Shown here: positions 26,369-33,349 of the stretch, piece after piece | Layout of the letters: each line of letters opens with the position of its first letter | Position numbering within the stretch: the stretch's first letter is position 1 | Origin: an uncultured Ruminococcus sp. | GTDB lineage: Bacteria > Bacillota > Clostridia > Oscillospirales > Ruminococcaceae | NCBI GenBank assembly: GCA_902787825.1 | Contig: CADAHS010000001.1 | Location: 169,983-233,982, forward strand | Length of the DNA stretch: 64,000 nucleotides | Reading direction: 5' to 3' | Translations under genes and position numbers: made by a program | Notes under the pieces: generated by a model | Database searches by the model: none | What the model saw: the letters and a program-made list of their open reading frames with translations, nothing else | Told to the model about the DNA's origin: nothing

Positions 26369-27274
26369 TTAAACTTTAAGGTGTTTTCCCGTGCTTATTG
26401 ATGTACCGATAGCACCGATGAATGCACCTGCCACAAGATAGGAAATGGTCACAGCCAAGAACATCGAATCGAATGAATAGATGTTGTTAAAGCCGAAGAA
26501 TCCAAAAAGCTTGTGTTCGTGGGTAAGTATATTATATACTCCTTCGTAAGAGAACTTTGTGATAATCAATGCACACACAGAAGCAACAAGACCAACGAGC
26601 ATACCCTCGATAAAGAACGGGATCCTTATGAAACTGTTGGTTGCACCGACATATTTCATAATATTGATCTCTTTACGTCTTGTGAATACGCTTGCTCGTG
26701 TTGTATTTGAAATAATAATGAGTGACACAAGAACAAGAGCAACTACGATAGCGATCGCAACAATAATGAAGATTCTTCTGAAATTGATGAGCATATCTGC
26801 AAACTCTTTTGGAGCCTGAACAGATTCAACGCCTTCAAATGTTTCGATCTGAGAAGTTGTATCGTTAAGCTTTTGAATGTCCTTGACTTTGAGTCTGAAA
26901 ACATCGGGAAGTGGGTTTTCATCAGCATACTTGAAGTAATCCTTTTGAGCATCAGTCATCTTGTCCATCATATCTTTCCAAGCCTGATCTCTGCTGTACA
27001 GATCCACCTCTGTAACATTAGGGATCTCTTCGATCTTGGTTTGCAGCTGGATCATCTCTGTGTTGGTGACTTTATCTCTTACAACTACAGCGACCTCACT
27101 TTGTTCCTCGATGTTGCCGATGATCTTATCAAGATTGATTGAAATAAGAATAGAAAAACCTACCATTATAAGTGAAACGAGGAGGATACAGAATGAAGCG
27201 AATGTCATCATCTTGTTTCTCCAGATTCCTTTAAAGCCCTGACGGATCAGGTAACTAAAACTACTTATCTTCAT
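26369..27274 (-). CDS. ftsX: Cell division ABC-type permease FtsX
   Basis: Membrane half of the FtsEX complex, which passes ATP-driven shape changes to an outside hydrolase rather than moving a substrate. 301 residues, four membrane helices: one at ~22-45, then three in the C-terminal half (~170-195, ~220-245, ~270-290). The stretch between the first two is the extracellular loop that contacts the coiled-coil hydrolase. RQGFKGIWRNKMMTFASFCI is the usual FtsX start. It overlaps ftsE by 14 nt. Confidence 0.94.
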   Translation of the reverse strand: MKISSFSYLIRQGFKGIWRNKMMTFASFCILLVSLIMVGFSILISINLDKIIGNIEEQSEVAVVVRDKVTNTEMIQLQTKIEEIPNVTEVDLYSRDQAWKDMMDKMTDAQKDYFKYADENPLPDVFRLKVKDIQKLNDTTSQIETFEGVESVQAPKEFADMLINFRRIFIIVAIAIVVALVLVSLIIISNTTRASVFTRRKEINIMKYVGATNSFIRIPFFIEGMLVGLVASVCALIITKFSYEGVYNILTHEHKLFGFFGFNNIYSFDSMFLAVTISYLVAGAFIGAIGTSISTGKHLKV

Positions 27275-27947
27275 TGGAACCTCCTATTACCTCGTCAAAC
27301 TGAATGCTTCCCTTATTGATATTAATGATACGACCGCCAAAATAACGTACAAGATCATGCTCATGCGTTACCATAAGGATAGTAGTACCACATTCATTTA
27401 TACCTTTGAGAAGCTCGACGATCTCATAAGAAAGCTCCGGATCGATATTACCGGTAGGCTCGTCTGCAATAATAAGCTGCGGGTCGTTTACAAGTGCTCT
27501 TGCAAGGGCAACACGCTGCTGTTCTCCGCCTGATAGTTCAGTCGGATAGCTTTTAGCTTTTTTTGAAAGTCCAACAAGACTGATAACGTATGGAACTCTG
27601 CTTCTTATGTATTTTGCAGGAGCGTCAATAACACGCAGAACAAAAGCAATGTTCTCATATACCGTCATTGTGGGAATAAGCCTGAAGTCCTGAAACACAA
27701 CGCCTATTGTACGTCTTAATGCAGGAACTTTTCTTCTTCTGAGTTTTCTCAGGTTGTATCCATTCACCAATACCGTGCCTGTTGTGGCATCTATCTCTTT
27801 TAGTATCAGCTTGATAAGAGTGGATTTTCCGGCACCTGAGGGACCTACAACGAAAGCAAAATCACCATCGTTGATTTTAAGATTGACCTTGTTTAATGCG
27901 TCCACACCACTTGAATAGGTTACGGACACATCTTTAAACTCTACCAA
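27261..27947 (-). CDS. ftsE: Cell division ATP-binding protein FtsE
   Basis: ABC ATPase of FtsEX at the inner face of the membrane. 228 residues. Walker A GPSGAGKST, signature LSGGEQQRVALARA, Walker B LIIADEPTGNIDPE, and the switch His in VTHEHDL. The start MVEFKDVSVTYSSGVDALNKV fits the family. It is translated into the overlapping ftsX. Upstream, 45 bp away, lies the PucR-type regulator gene in the same direction. Confidence 0.96.
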   Translation of the reverse strand: MVEFKDVSVTYSSGVDALNKVNLKINDGDFAFVVGPSGAGKSTLIKLILKEIDATTGTVLVNGYNLRKLRRRKVPALRRTIGVVFQDFRLIPTMTVYENIAFVLRVIDAPAKYIRSRVPYVISLVGLSKKAKSYPTELSGGEQQRVALARALVNDPQLIIADEPTGNIDPELSYEIVELLKGINECGTTILMVTHEHDLVRYFGGRIININKGSIQFDEVIGGSNEDK

Positions 27948-27992
27948 AATTTTACACCGCCTTATTAATAGGCCGAAGGGATATTAGTCAGA

Positions 27993-29078
27993 TCAGAACT
28001 TGACCGGATTAGCGGCAAGATACTTTTTGACCATAAGTGCGATCTTAAAGATGATAGCGTGGTCAAACTCTCTGAGATCAAGTCCCGTCAGCTTTTTGAT
28101 TTTTTCAAGTCTGTACACAAGCGTATTTCTGTGTACAAAGAGTTTTCTTGAAGTCTCTGAAACGTTAAGGTTATTTTCAAAGAACTTCTGGATAGTAAAT
28201 AATGTTTCGTGATCAAGTGACTCTATAGAGCCTTTCTTGAATACCTCTCTGAGGAATGTTTCGCAAAGTGTGGTAGGAAGGTGGTAAATAAGTCTTGCGA
28301 TACCGAGATTATCGTAGGAAACGATATTTTTATCGGTATCAAATACCTTTCCGACCTCAAGAGCGATCTGAGCTTCCTTAAAGCTTCTTGCAAGATCACG
28401 AACACCCTGTATAACAGTACCGATGCCAACATTTACACGAGTATAGAATTCGCTTGAAAGCGTGTCGGAAATAGAACGTGCAAGCTTTTCTAGATCCTTG
28501 GACTCTACACCGTTTGATACTTCTTTGACAAGAACTATATCGGACTCTGTGATATTGAAAACAAAATCCTTGTTTTTGTCAGGAAAGAGATTCTGGATAA
28601 CATCGTAAGCCGGAACATCGTTTGAGGAAACAATCCTTATAAGCAGAACAACACGAGAGATATCGCTGCTGAAATGAAGCTCACGAGCTTTTACGTGAAC
28701 ATCACCAGGGAGAACATTGTCAAGAACAACATTTTTGATAAAGTTATTCCTGTCATACTTTTCATCATAATACTGTTTGATGCTTGAAAGAGTTATAGCA
28801 AGGATACTTGCATACTTTGCAGCTACCTCGTCTGTACCCTCGACGAATACTGCGTAATCCGGCTTCATATGAGCGCCGAATGGTTTATAGGTATAACCGT
28901 CACGAACAAAGACATCATGGGATTCGCCTAAGTCAAGAGACACAAATTCATTGGTAGTTCCGATCTGAGCCAGTTCAGAACAGGCAATGATAGTAGCAGT
29001 TTCGTCAATAACACCGATCACACAATCAATAGTATCACGCATCTGATGTACAACACTCTGAAATAATCTGTTTGACAT
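27993..29078 (-). CDS. PucR/CdaR-type helix-turn-helix regulator
   Basis: A 361-residue regulator. The N-terminal ~130 residues resemble the sugar-diacid-recognition type domain, the middle (~150-280) the GGDEF-like spacer of CdaR proteins, and the C terminus holds the PucR HTH: FFENNLNVSETSRKLFVHRN followed by TLVYRLEKIKKLTGLDLR. Such proteins are usually activators of catabolic genes. Here it lies just upstream of ftsEX with no terminator between, so it may be co-transcribed with the division genes; its ligand is unknown. Confidence 0.85.
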   Translation of the reverse strand: MSNRLFQSVVHQMRDTIDCVIGVIDETATIIACSELAQIGTTNEFVSLDLGESHDVFVRDGYTYKPFGAHMKPDYAVFVEGTDEVAAKYASILAITLSSIKQYYDEKYDRNNFIKNVVLDNVLPGDVHVKARELHFSSDISRVVLLIRIVSSNDVPAYDVIQNLFPDKNKDFVFNITESDIVLVKEVSNGVESKDLEKLARSISDTLSSEFYTRVNVGIGTVIQGVRDLARSFKEAQIALEVGKVFDTDKNIVSYDNLGIARLIYHLPTTLCETFLREVFKKGSIESLDHETLFTIQKFFENNLNVSETSRKLFVHRNTLVYRLEKIKKLTGLDLREFDHAIIFKIALMVKKYLAANPVKF

Positions 29079-29170
29079 AGTTTTTCTCCTCTACTTGCTT
29101 TTAATAATTCTCATTGTTAAACTGCTGAATGTTCAACGGACAAAACAGCACAGTTTTGTAATATAACACT

Positions 29171-29199
29171 ATTATAACAAAAACAAATCCATTTTGCAA
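29171..29199 (-). promoter_or_regulatory. Promoter of the PucR-type gene
   Basis: Minus strand TTGCAA (29199-29194), 17-bp spacer, TATAAT (29176-29171). May drive the regulator, ftsE and ftsX together. Confidence 0.75.
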
Positions 29200-29401
29200 G
29201 TGCTATATAGTAAAAATGTGCAAAAAAGTTTGTCAAAATCGACAAACAGCCGGCAAGTACCATTAGATATTACAAATTGTAACACATTCACGGCTGCTAT
29301 GTGTGAATAATGTGTTAAATACAGCCTTAAAATCGTTTATCAATTCGGAAAATGCAGCTTTTGCACGGTTTTAGTAACCGTTTTGTAATTATTAAAATTT
29401 T

Positions 29402-29414
29402 TGTGAATTTCACA
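29402..29414. promoter_or_regulatory. Small palindrome upstream of the rimM promoter
   Basis: TGTGA-ATT-TCACA is a perfect inverted repeat centred about 30 bp upstream of the rimM -35 box. It could bind an activator or repressor; nothing else supports this. The rest of the 29200-29435 gap is AT-rich without other features. Confidence 0.3.
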
Positions 29415-29435
29415 CAATGGTTCTCACTATATCTC

Positions 29436-29464
29436 TTGCAATATGCACAAAGGTATGCTATATT
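29436..29464 (+). promoter_or_regulatory. Promoter of rimM operon
   Basis: TTGCAA (29436-29441), 17-bp spacer, TATATT (29459-29464). The heptamer repeat begins directly after the -10 box. Confidence 0.7.
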
Positions 29465-29513
29465 AGAGGTAAGAGATAAGAAGTAAGAGGTAAGAGGTAA
29501 GATGTAAGAGAGA
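29465..29513 (+). repeat. Heptamer tandem repeat in the rimM leader
   Basis: Six successive 7-bp units close to AGAGGTA (AGAGGTA, AGAGATA, AGAAGTA, AGAGGTA, AGAGGTA, AGATGTA) and a partial seventh. They make up most of the transcribed leader and end ~17 bp before the rimM start. Confidence 0.85.
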
Positions 29514-29529
29514 TTAAAGGAGAGATCAT

Positions 29530-30048
29530 ATGAAAAAGCTTATAGAAACTGGCAAAATAGTTTCTGTGTTTGGTATAAAAGGCGAGGTCAAGGTTCAGCC
29601 GTGGTGTGATGATCCTCAACTTTTGTGCGAGCTTGAAACCCTGTACTATAAAAGCGGAACACCTGTTGAAATAGAACACGCAAGGGTCGCAAAGAATATA
29701 GTGGTAATGAAGATCAAAGGCATTGATACCGCCAATGATGCTCAGAAGCTGCGCAACAGAGTCCTTTACCTTGACAGAGATGACGTTGAGCTTGAAGATG
29801 GCGCATTTTTTATTCAAGATCTTATCGGTCTGACTGTCAAGGATGCTGATACAGGCAAAATTTATGGTGAAATAACTGACGTTTCACAGACAGGTGCTAA
29901 TGATGTATACCATATTAAATCACCTGACGGCAAAATGTACTATATCCCTGCGATTAAAGACGTTGTAAAGCAGACCGATATTGAGGGCGGAGAAATGCTG
30001 ATAACACCGCTTGAAGGACTGTTTGAGGGCGCAGAGGAGGTCAGATGA
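29530..30048 (+). CDS. rimM: Ribosome maturation factor RimM
   Basis: Helps assemble the head of the 30S subunit by binding S19. 172 residues, made of the N-terminal RimM domain (KIVSVFGIKGEVKVQPWCDD) and the PRC-barrel part (IYGEITDVSQTGANDVY, then YYIPAIKDVVKQ). The ATG follows AAAGGAGAG. It overlaps the VOC gene by 4 nt and is co-transcribed with trmD, the normal pairing in bacteria. Confidence 0.95.
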   Translation: MKKLIETGKIVSVFGIKGEVKVQPWCDDPQLLCELETLYYKSGTPVEIEHARVAKNIVVMKIKGIDTANDAQKLRNRVLYLDRDDVELEDGAFFIQDLIGLTVKDADTGKIYGEITDVSQTGANDVYHIKSPDGKMYYIPAIKDVVKQTDIEGGEMLITPLEGLFEGAEEVR

Positions 30049-30431
30049 CTGTGAGGATCGAGCACGCAGCGATCTATTATTCAGACCTTGATGCTGCAAG
30101 GCAATTTTATGAAAAATACTTTTGTGCACATTCCGGAAAGATGTACCGTAATCAGAAAACGGGCTTTTGCTCATATTTTCTTGCATTTGACGACGGAGCG
30201 AGGCTTGAGATAATGTCCAAGGAAAGTATCTTCAATAAGCAAATTGCAGATTCTTTGGGGTTGGCACACATAGCTTTCAGTCTTGGAAGCGCTGAGATGG
30301 TAGACAGCCTGACCAAAAAACTTAAAAATGACGGCTTTACTGTAATAAGCGGTCCGAGGACCACCGGTGATGGTTATTACGAAAGCTGCGTTGAGGATCC
30401 TGAGGGCAATAGGATAGAATTGACGGTTTGA
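30045..30431 (+). CDS. VOC family (glyoxalase-fold) protein
   Basis: A 128-residue protein with the paired beta-alpha-beta-beta-beta modules of the vicinal oxygen chelate fold. RIEHAAIYYSDLDAARQFYEKYF opens it (His is a possible metal ligand), LGLAHIAFSLGS starts the second module, and SCVEDPEGNRIELTV holds the terminal Glu. Glyoxalase I is one possibility, but many VOC proteins do other reactions. Its insertion between rimM and trmD with an ATGA overlap is unusual; it may simply be a passenger of the operon. Confidence 0.8.
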   Translation: MTVRIEHAAIYYSDLDAARQFYEKYFCAHSGKMYRNQKTGFCSYFLAFDDGARLEIMSKESIFNKQIADSLGLAHIAFSLGSAEMVDSLTKKLKNDGFTVISGPRTTGDGYYESCVEDPEGNRIELTV

Positions 30432-30444
30432 AAAGGAAATTGAT

Positions 30445-31170
30445 ATGAGAATTGATATAGCTACTCTTTTCCCGGAGATGCTTGAGAATTATCTTTCTCA
30501 GAGTGTCGTGGGCAGAGCGAGAGAAAAGGGCATTTTTACTGTAAACTGCCACAATATCCGTGATTATACTTTAGATAAACACCGCCGGGTGGACGATACC
30601 CCATACAGCGAACGACAAGGTATGCTTATGCAGTGTGAGCCTGTTTTCAACTGCTTTACCTCTGTTTGCGAGGGAAGAAAACCGCACGTTATTTATATGT
30701 CGCCTCAGGGAAAGACGCTGACCCAGCAAAGAGCAAAGCAGCTGTCTGAGCTTGATGATATTTTTATCCTGTGCGGGCATTATGAAGGTGTAGATGACAG
30801 AGTGATCGAAGAAATAGTCGATGAGGAGATCTCGATCGGAGACTATGTGCTGACCGGCGGAGAGCTCCCGGCGCTTGTACTTGTTGACTGTATAGTAAGA
30901 ATGCTTGACGGTACTCTTTCACAGGCAGATTGCTACGAAGATGAGAGCCATTACAATGGGCTTTTAGAGTATCCTCAGTACACAAGACCTGAGATATGGC
31001 ATGATAAGAAAGTGCCTGAAATATTGCTCTCGGGTCATCATGCGAATATTCAGAAATGGCGTCATGAACAAGCTTTGCTTACCACAGCAAAAAAAAGACC
31101 CGAGCTTCTTGAAAAGCTTGAGCTTTCTGCTTCTGATTTAGCAATATTACACAAAAATATAGGTGAATAG
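30445..31170 (+). CDS. trmD: tRNA (guanine-37-N1)-methyltransferase
   Basis: Methylates G37 of tRNAs that read CNN codons, protecting against frameshifts; SAM-dependent SPOUT enzyme. 241 residues. The trefoil knot shows LCGHYEGVDDRVIEE and IGDYVLTGGELPALVL. MRIDIATLFPEMLENYLSQS is the standard start. Preceded by GGAAATTGAT; last gene of the rimM operon. I see no strong terminator after it. Confidence 0.97.
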   Translation: MRIDIATLFPEMLENYLSQSVVGRAREKGIFTVNCHNIRDYTLDKHRRVDDTPYSERQGMLMQCEPVFNCFTSVCEGRKPHVIYMSPQGKTLTQQRAKQLSELDDIFILCGHYEGVDDRVIEEIVDEEISIGDYVLTGGELPALVLVDCIVRMLDGTLSQADCYEDESHYNGLLEYPQYTRPEIWHDKKVPEILLSGHHANIQKWRHEQALLTTAKKRPELLEKLELSASDLAILHKNIGE

Positions 31171-31350
31171 GCAACTTGAAATTTTAGATTTTGTTTATAG
31201 TTGACAAGAATGTTAAGAACTTTTGTACGTTCTAACTTTAAACCGCCAAGTTTACGGTAATTATGCACAATTATCTAACGTATAGTTGACTCAATTTAGC
31301 TAATAGCAACAAAAATATCGCAAAAATATACTGTTTGTCTAATTTTTTTG

Positions 31351-31379
31351 TTGACGAATTTTTTATTTGAGAGTATAAT
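31351..31379 (+). promoter_or_regulatory. Promoter of ptsH
   Basis: TTGACG (31351-31356), 17-bp spacer, TATAAT (31374-31379). The gap 31171-31350 also holds a TTGACA at 31201 and an imperfect inverted repeat (GTTAAGAAC / GTTCTAAC, near 31210-31235) of unknown use. Confidence 0.8.
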
Positions 31380-31460
31380 ATTAGTATCAGAATGAACAGG
31401 GAATTCATGCTGTAAATTGTTATGTTTTCAAAAGATAATAATGAAATGGAGAGATTTATT

Positions 31461-31733
31461 ATGTTCGTTAAAGACGTTGTTGTTCAGAATCAGGTAGGTC
31501 TTCATGCTCGTCCGGCAACTTTCTTCATCCAGAAGGCTAATGAGTTCAAGTCTTCCATCTGGATCGAGAAGGAGGAGAGAAGAGTAAATGCAAAGAGTCT
31601 TCTTGGCATTCTTTCACTTGGTATTGTTGGCGGTACTACGATCAGAATCATTGCTGACGGCGCTGATGAGGAAGATGCAGTTAAGGGACTTGTTGATCTT
31701 GTTGACAGCGGTTTTGCAGAGGACGCACGCTAA
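31461..31733 (+). CDS. ptsH: Phosphocarrier protein HPr
   Basis: Small cytosolic phosphate carrier of the sugar phosphotransferase system. 90 residues. His15 in QVGLHARPAT takes phosphate from enzyme I; Ser46 in NAKSLLGILSLG is the HPr-kinase site used in Firmicute catabolite control. ATG 31461 has GGAGAG before it; the frame runs back to 31422 without a site. It stands alone, without ptsI, between its own promoter and terminator. Confidence 0.95.
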   Translation: MFVKDVVVQNQVGLHARPATFFIQKANEFKSSIWIEKEERRVNAKSLLGILSLGIVGGTTIRIIADGADEEDAVKGLVDLVDSGFAEDAR

Positions 31734-31751
31734 TTTCTTTATTCAGAATAT

Positions 31752-31782
31752 AAGGACTTGCTTTTGGGCAGGTCCTTTTTTA
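31752..31782 (+). terminator. Terminator of ptsH
   Basis: AAGGACTTGC (31752-31761) pairs with GCAGGTCCTT (31768-31777), followed by T-rich sequence. Confidence 0.85.
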
Positions 31783-31801
31783 TTGGAATTAGTTTTATAA
31801 C

Positions 31802-31830
31802 AAAAAAAGAGCCTGCATAAGCAAGCCCTT
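31802..31830 (-). terminator. Terminator of the small membrane protein gene
   Basis: Minus-strand stem GGGCTTGC / GCAGGCTC (with G-U pairs), loop TTAT, T7 tail. Confidence 0.75.
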
Positions 31831-31844
31831 TTATTGATCGGATT

Positions 31845-32072
31845 TTAGTCCTTGTCAACGTCCTCAACTGCATCCTCAACCTTGTCAAGGTCAGCCTCAA
31901 CGTCACCTGATGTTTCAGCACAAGAATCACAATCGCAGCAATCATCGAAATCTTCATCGAGATCTTCGTAATCGTAATCCTCAAGCTCTTTGTGCTTCTT
32001 GAATGCGAGGAAAGCAGCAACTGCTACTGCGACCGCACCAACAACAGCCAGGATCTTAAAAAGTGTAGACAT
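31845..32072 (-). CDS. Small acidic single-span membrane protein, unknown function
   Basis: A 75-residue protein I do not recognise. Residues ~3-24 (LFKILAVVGAVAVAVAAFLAF) are one membrane helix, then KKHKEL and a very acidic tail with a cysteine cluster CCDCDSC. The helix followed by Lys puts the tail in the cytosol by the positive-inside rule. The cysteines could bind metal. ATG 32072 follows AAAGGAG; it has its own promoter and terminator, which supports a real gene. Confidence 0.75.
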   Translation of the reverse strand: MSTLFKILAVVGAVAVAVAAFLAFKKHKELEDYDYEDLDEDFDDCCDCDSCAETSGDVEADLDKVEDAVEDVDKD

Positions 32073-32121
32073 AAAAAACAACTCCTTTGAATCAATTTCT
32101 AACCATAATTAGATTATATTC

Positions 32122-32150
32122 AGTATAACACATTCTTCACAAAAAATCAA
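32122..32150 (-). promoter_or_regulatory. Promoter of the small membrane protein gene
   Basis: Minus strand TTGATT (32150-32145), 17-bp spacer, TATACT (32127-32122). Confidence 0.7.
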
Positions 32151-32218
32151 GCTCTTTTTGTTCATTTCTTGCAAATTGTATATATTTTTTAAAACTTATT
32201 GGATTGTTTGACTAAAAT

Positions 32219-32944
32219 TCAGATGTTGCCGGTGAGATTCATTATTATACTCAAAGCTGCAAGCGGTGCGGTCTCACATCGTAAAATTCGCCGTCCAAGA
32301 CCGATAGCAACGGATCCTGCACTGATACAGGTGTCCACTTCAGCTTTGTCAAATCCTCCTTCACTTCCGATAAATAACCCTATCGTGGAATTGCTTTTCA
32401 ATCCTGTTTCAGAAAGATTAATCCCGCCGCCTTCGTAGCACACAAGAGCATAGTCGTTCGCTGTAAGCTGTTTAACACAATCATCAAATCCGATCAGTTC
32501 AGTCACTTGCGGAACTATGCCTCGTCCGGATTGTTTTGCTGCTTCAAGTGCGATCCTGTTCAGCCTTTCAAGCTTTTTACCAAAACTATTTTTATCAGGT
32601 CTTGATACACATCTGCTTGTTAACACTGGACAAACTCTCGTTACGCCAAGTTCAACAGCTTTTTGAACAATGGTGTCAAGCTTATCACCTTTAGGCACTG
32701 CCTGAAACAGTGTAACCTCAACATCTGGCTCGTTAAGACTTTTTTGTGATGTAATGATCTCGCAGTTGACGCAATTATCTGAGATCGTTATTATTTTACA
32801 ATCATATTCGATTCCGCCGCAGCAAACTGTTATTGCATCGCCGATTCGCATTCTCAGGCTTCTTCCTATGTGAACTGCGTCCGGGGCAGGTATGGTAACA
32901 GATGTTTCTCCAATGTTTTCGGGATTTATAAAGAATCTTGGCAT
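32219..32944 (-). CDS. rsmE: 16S rRNA (uracil-1498-N3)-methyltransferase
   Basis: SAM-dependent SPOUT methyltransferase acting on U1498 of 16S rRNA in the 30S subunit. 241 residues. MPRFFINPENIG at the start, QAVPKGDKLDTIVQKAVELG and IGLFIGSEGGFDKAEVD with LGRRILRCETAPLAALS at the knot are RsmE signatures. The ATG at 32944 follows AAGGAG; the open frame upstream is not translated. Usually next to prmA, which is absent here. Confidence 0.95.
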   Translation of the reverse strand: MPRFFINPENIGETSVTIPAPDAVHIGRSLRMRIGDAITVCCGGIEYDCKIITISDNCVNCEIITSQKSLNEPDVEVTLFQAVPKGDKLDTIVQKAVELGVTRVCPVLTSRCVSRPDKNSFGKKLERLNRIALEAAKQSGRGIVPQVTELIGFDDCVKQLTANDYALVCYEGGGINLSETGLKSNSTIGLFIGSEGGFDKAEVDTCISAGSVAIGLGRRILRCETAPLAALSIIMNLTGNI

Positions 32945-33001
32945 AATTTCTCCTTGGTAATTGTTAAGAAAAATAAACACGAAAAGGTTTTCTACAAATT
33001 T

Positions 33002-33030
33002 AGTATAACATAGTTTCATACAAAATTCAA
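33002..33030 (-). promoter_or_regulatory. Promoter of rsmE
   Basis: Minus strand TTGAAT (33030-33025), 17-bp spacer, TATACT (33007-33002). Confidence 0.7.
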
Positions 33031-33088
33031 GAAAATTCATAAAATATATGATTTCTTTTAATGTGTGGAACATATGGATAAGTTATTA

Positions 33089-33242
33089 TATATACAAGGA
33101 AATCGAAGGATTTTCCGAACTTTTAAACGGTATGTAGGCTTTTACCCCAGGCCTTCATATAATGTTGTAGATCAATTTCTACAACTTCTCCCCTATAATT
33201 TTTTATTTTTTGGCTCCCACATAACTCGTGGGAGTTTTTTTT
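33089..33242 (+). ncRNA. Possible small RNA ending in a strong terminator
   Basis: The gap between rsmE and ileS (both minus) holds no gene. On the + strand a stem GTTGTAGA / TCTACAAC (33164-33171 with 33178-33185) is followed by a strong terminator, CTCCCAC / GTGGGAG (33214-33220 with 33228-33234) plus T8. Upstream, TAGGC / GCCTT near 33136-33155 could form another stem. A terminator facing + with no + gene upstream suggests a short RNA of roughly 150 nt. The promoter is unclear: a TATATA near 33089 lacks a good -35 box. Confidence 0.35.
33214..33242 (+). terminator. Strong orphan terminator, + strand
   Basis: CTCCCAC (33214-33220), loop ATAACTC, GTGGGAG (33228-33234), then eight T. No + strand gene precedes it. 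Confidence 0.8.
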
Positions 33243-33305
33243 GCCCTAAAGACAATCATTTGCAGTTTAATAGGAGTATCGTATCAGCATTGGTCATACT
33301 TTATA

Positions 33306-33339
33306 TAAAAAGCGGTGAAAGCATTTCAGCCTTCACCGC
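33306..33339 (-). terminator. Terminator of ileS
   Basis: Minus-strand stem GCGGTGAA / TTCACCGC with a T5 tail, ten bases past the ileS stop. Confidence 0.88.
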
Positions 33340-33349
33340 CAATTATTTA

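Noticed and set aside
29465-29513. Direct repeats that might be a CRISPR array
   Set aside because: The units are 7 bp and touch each other without spacers; this is a simple tandem repeat. I saw no CRISPR array or cas gene anywhere in the window.
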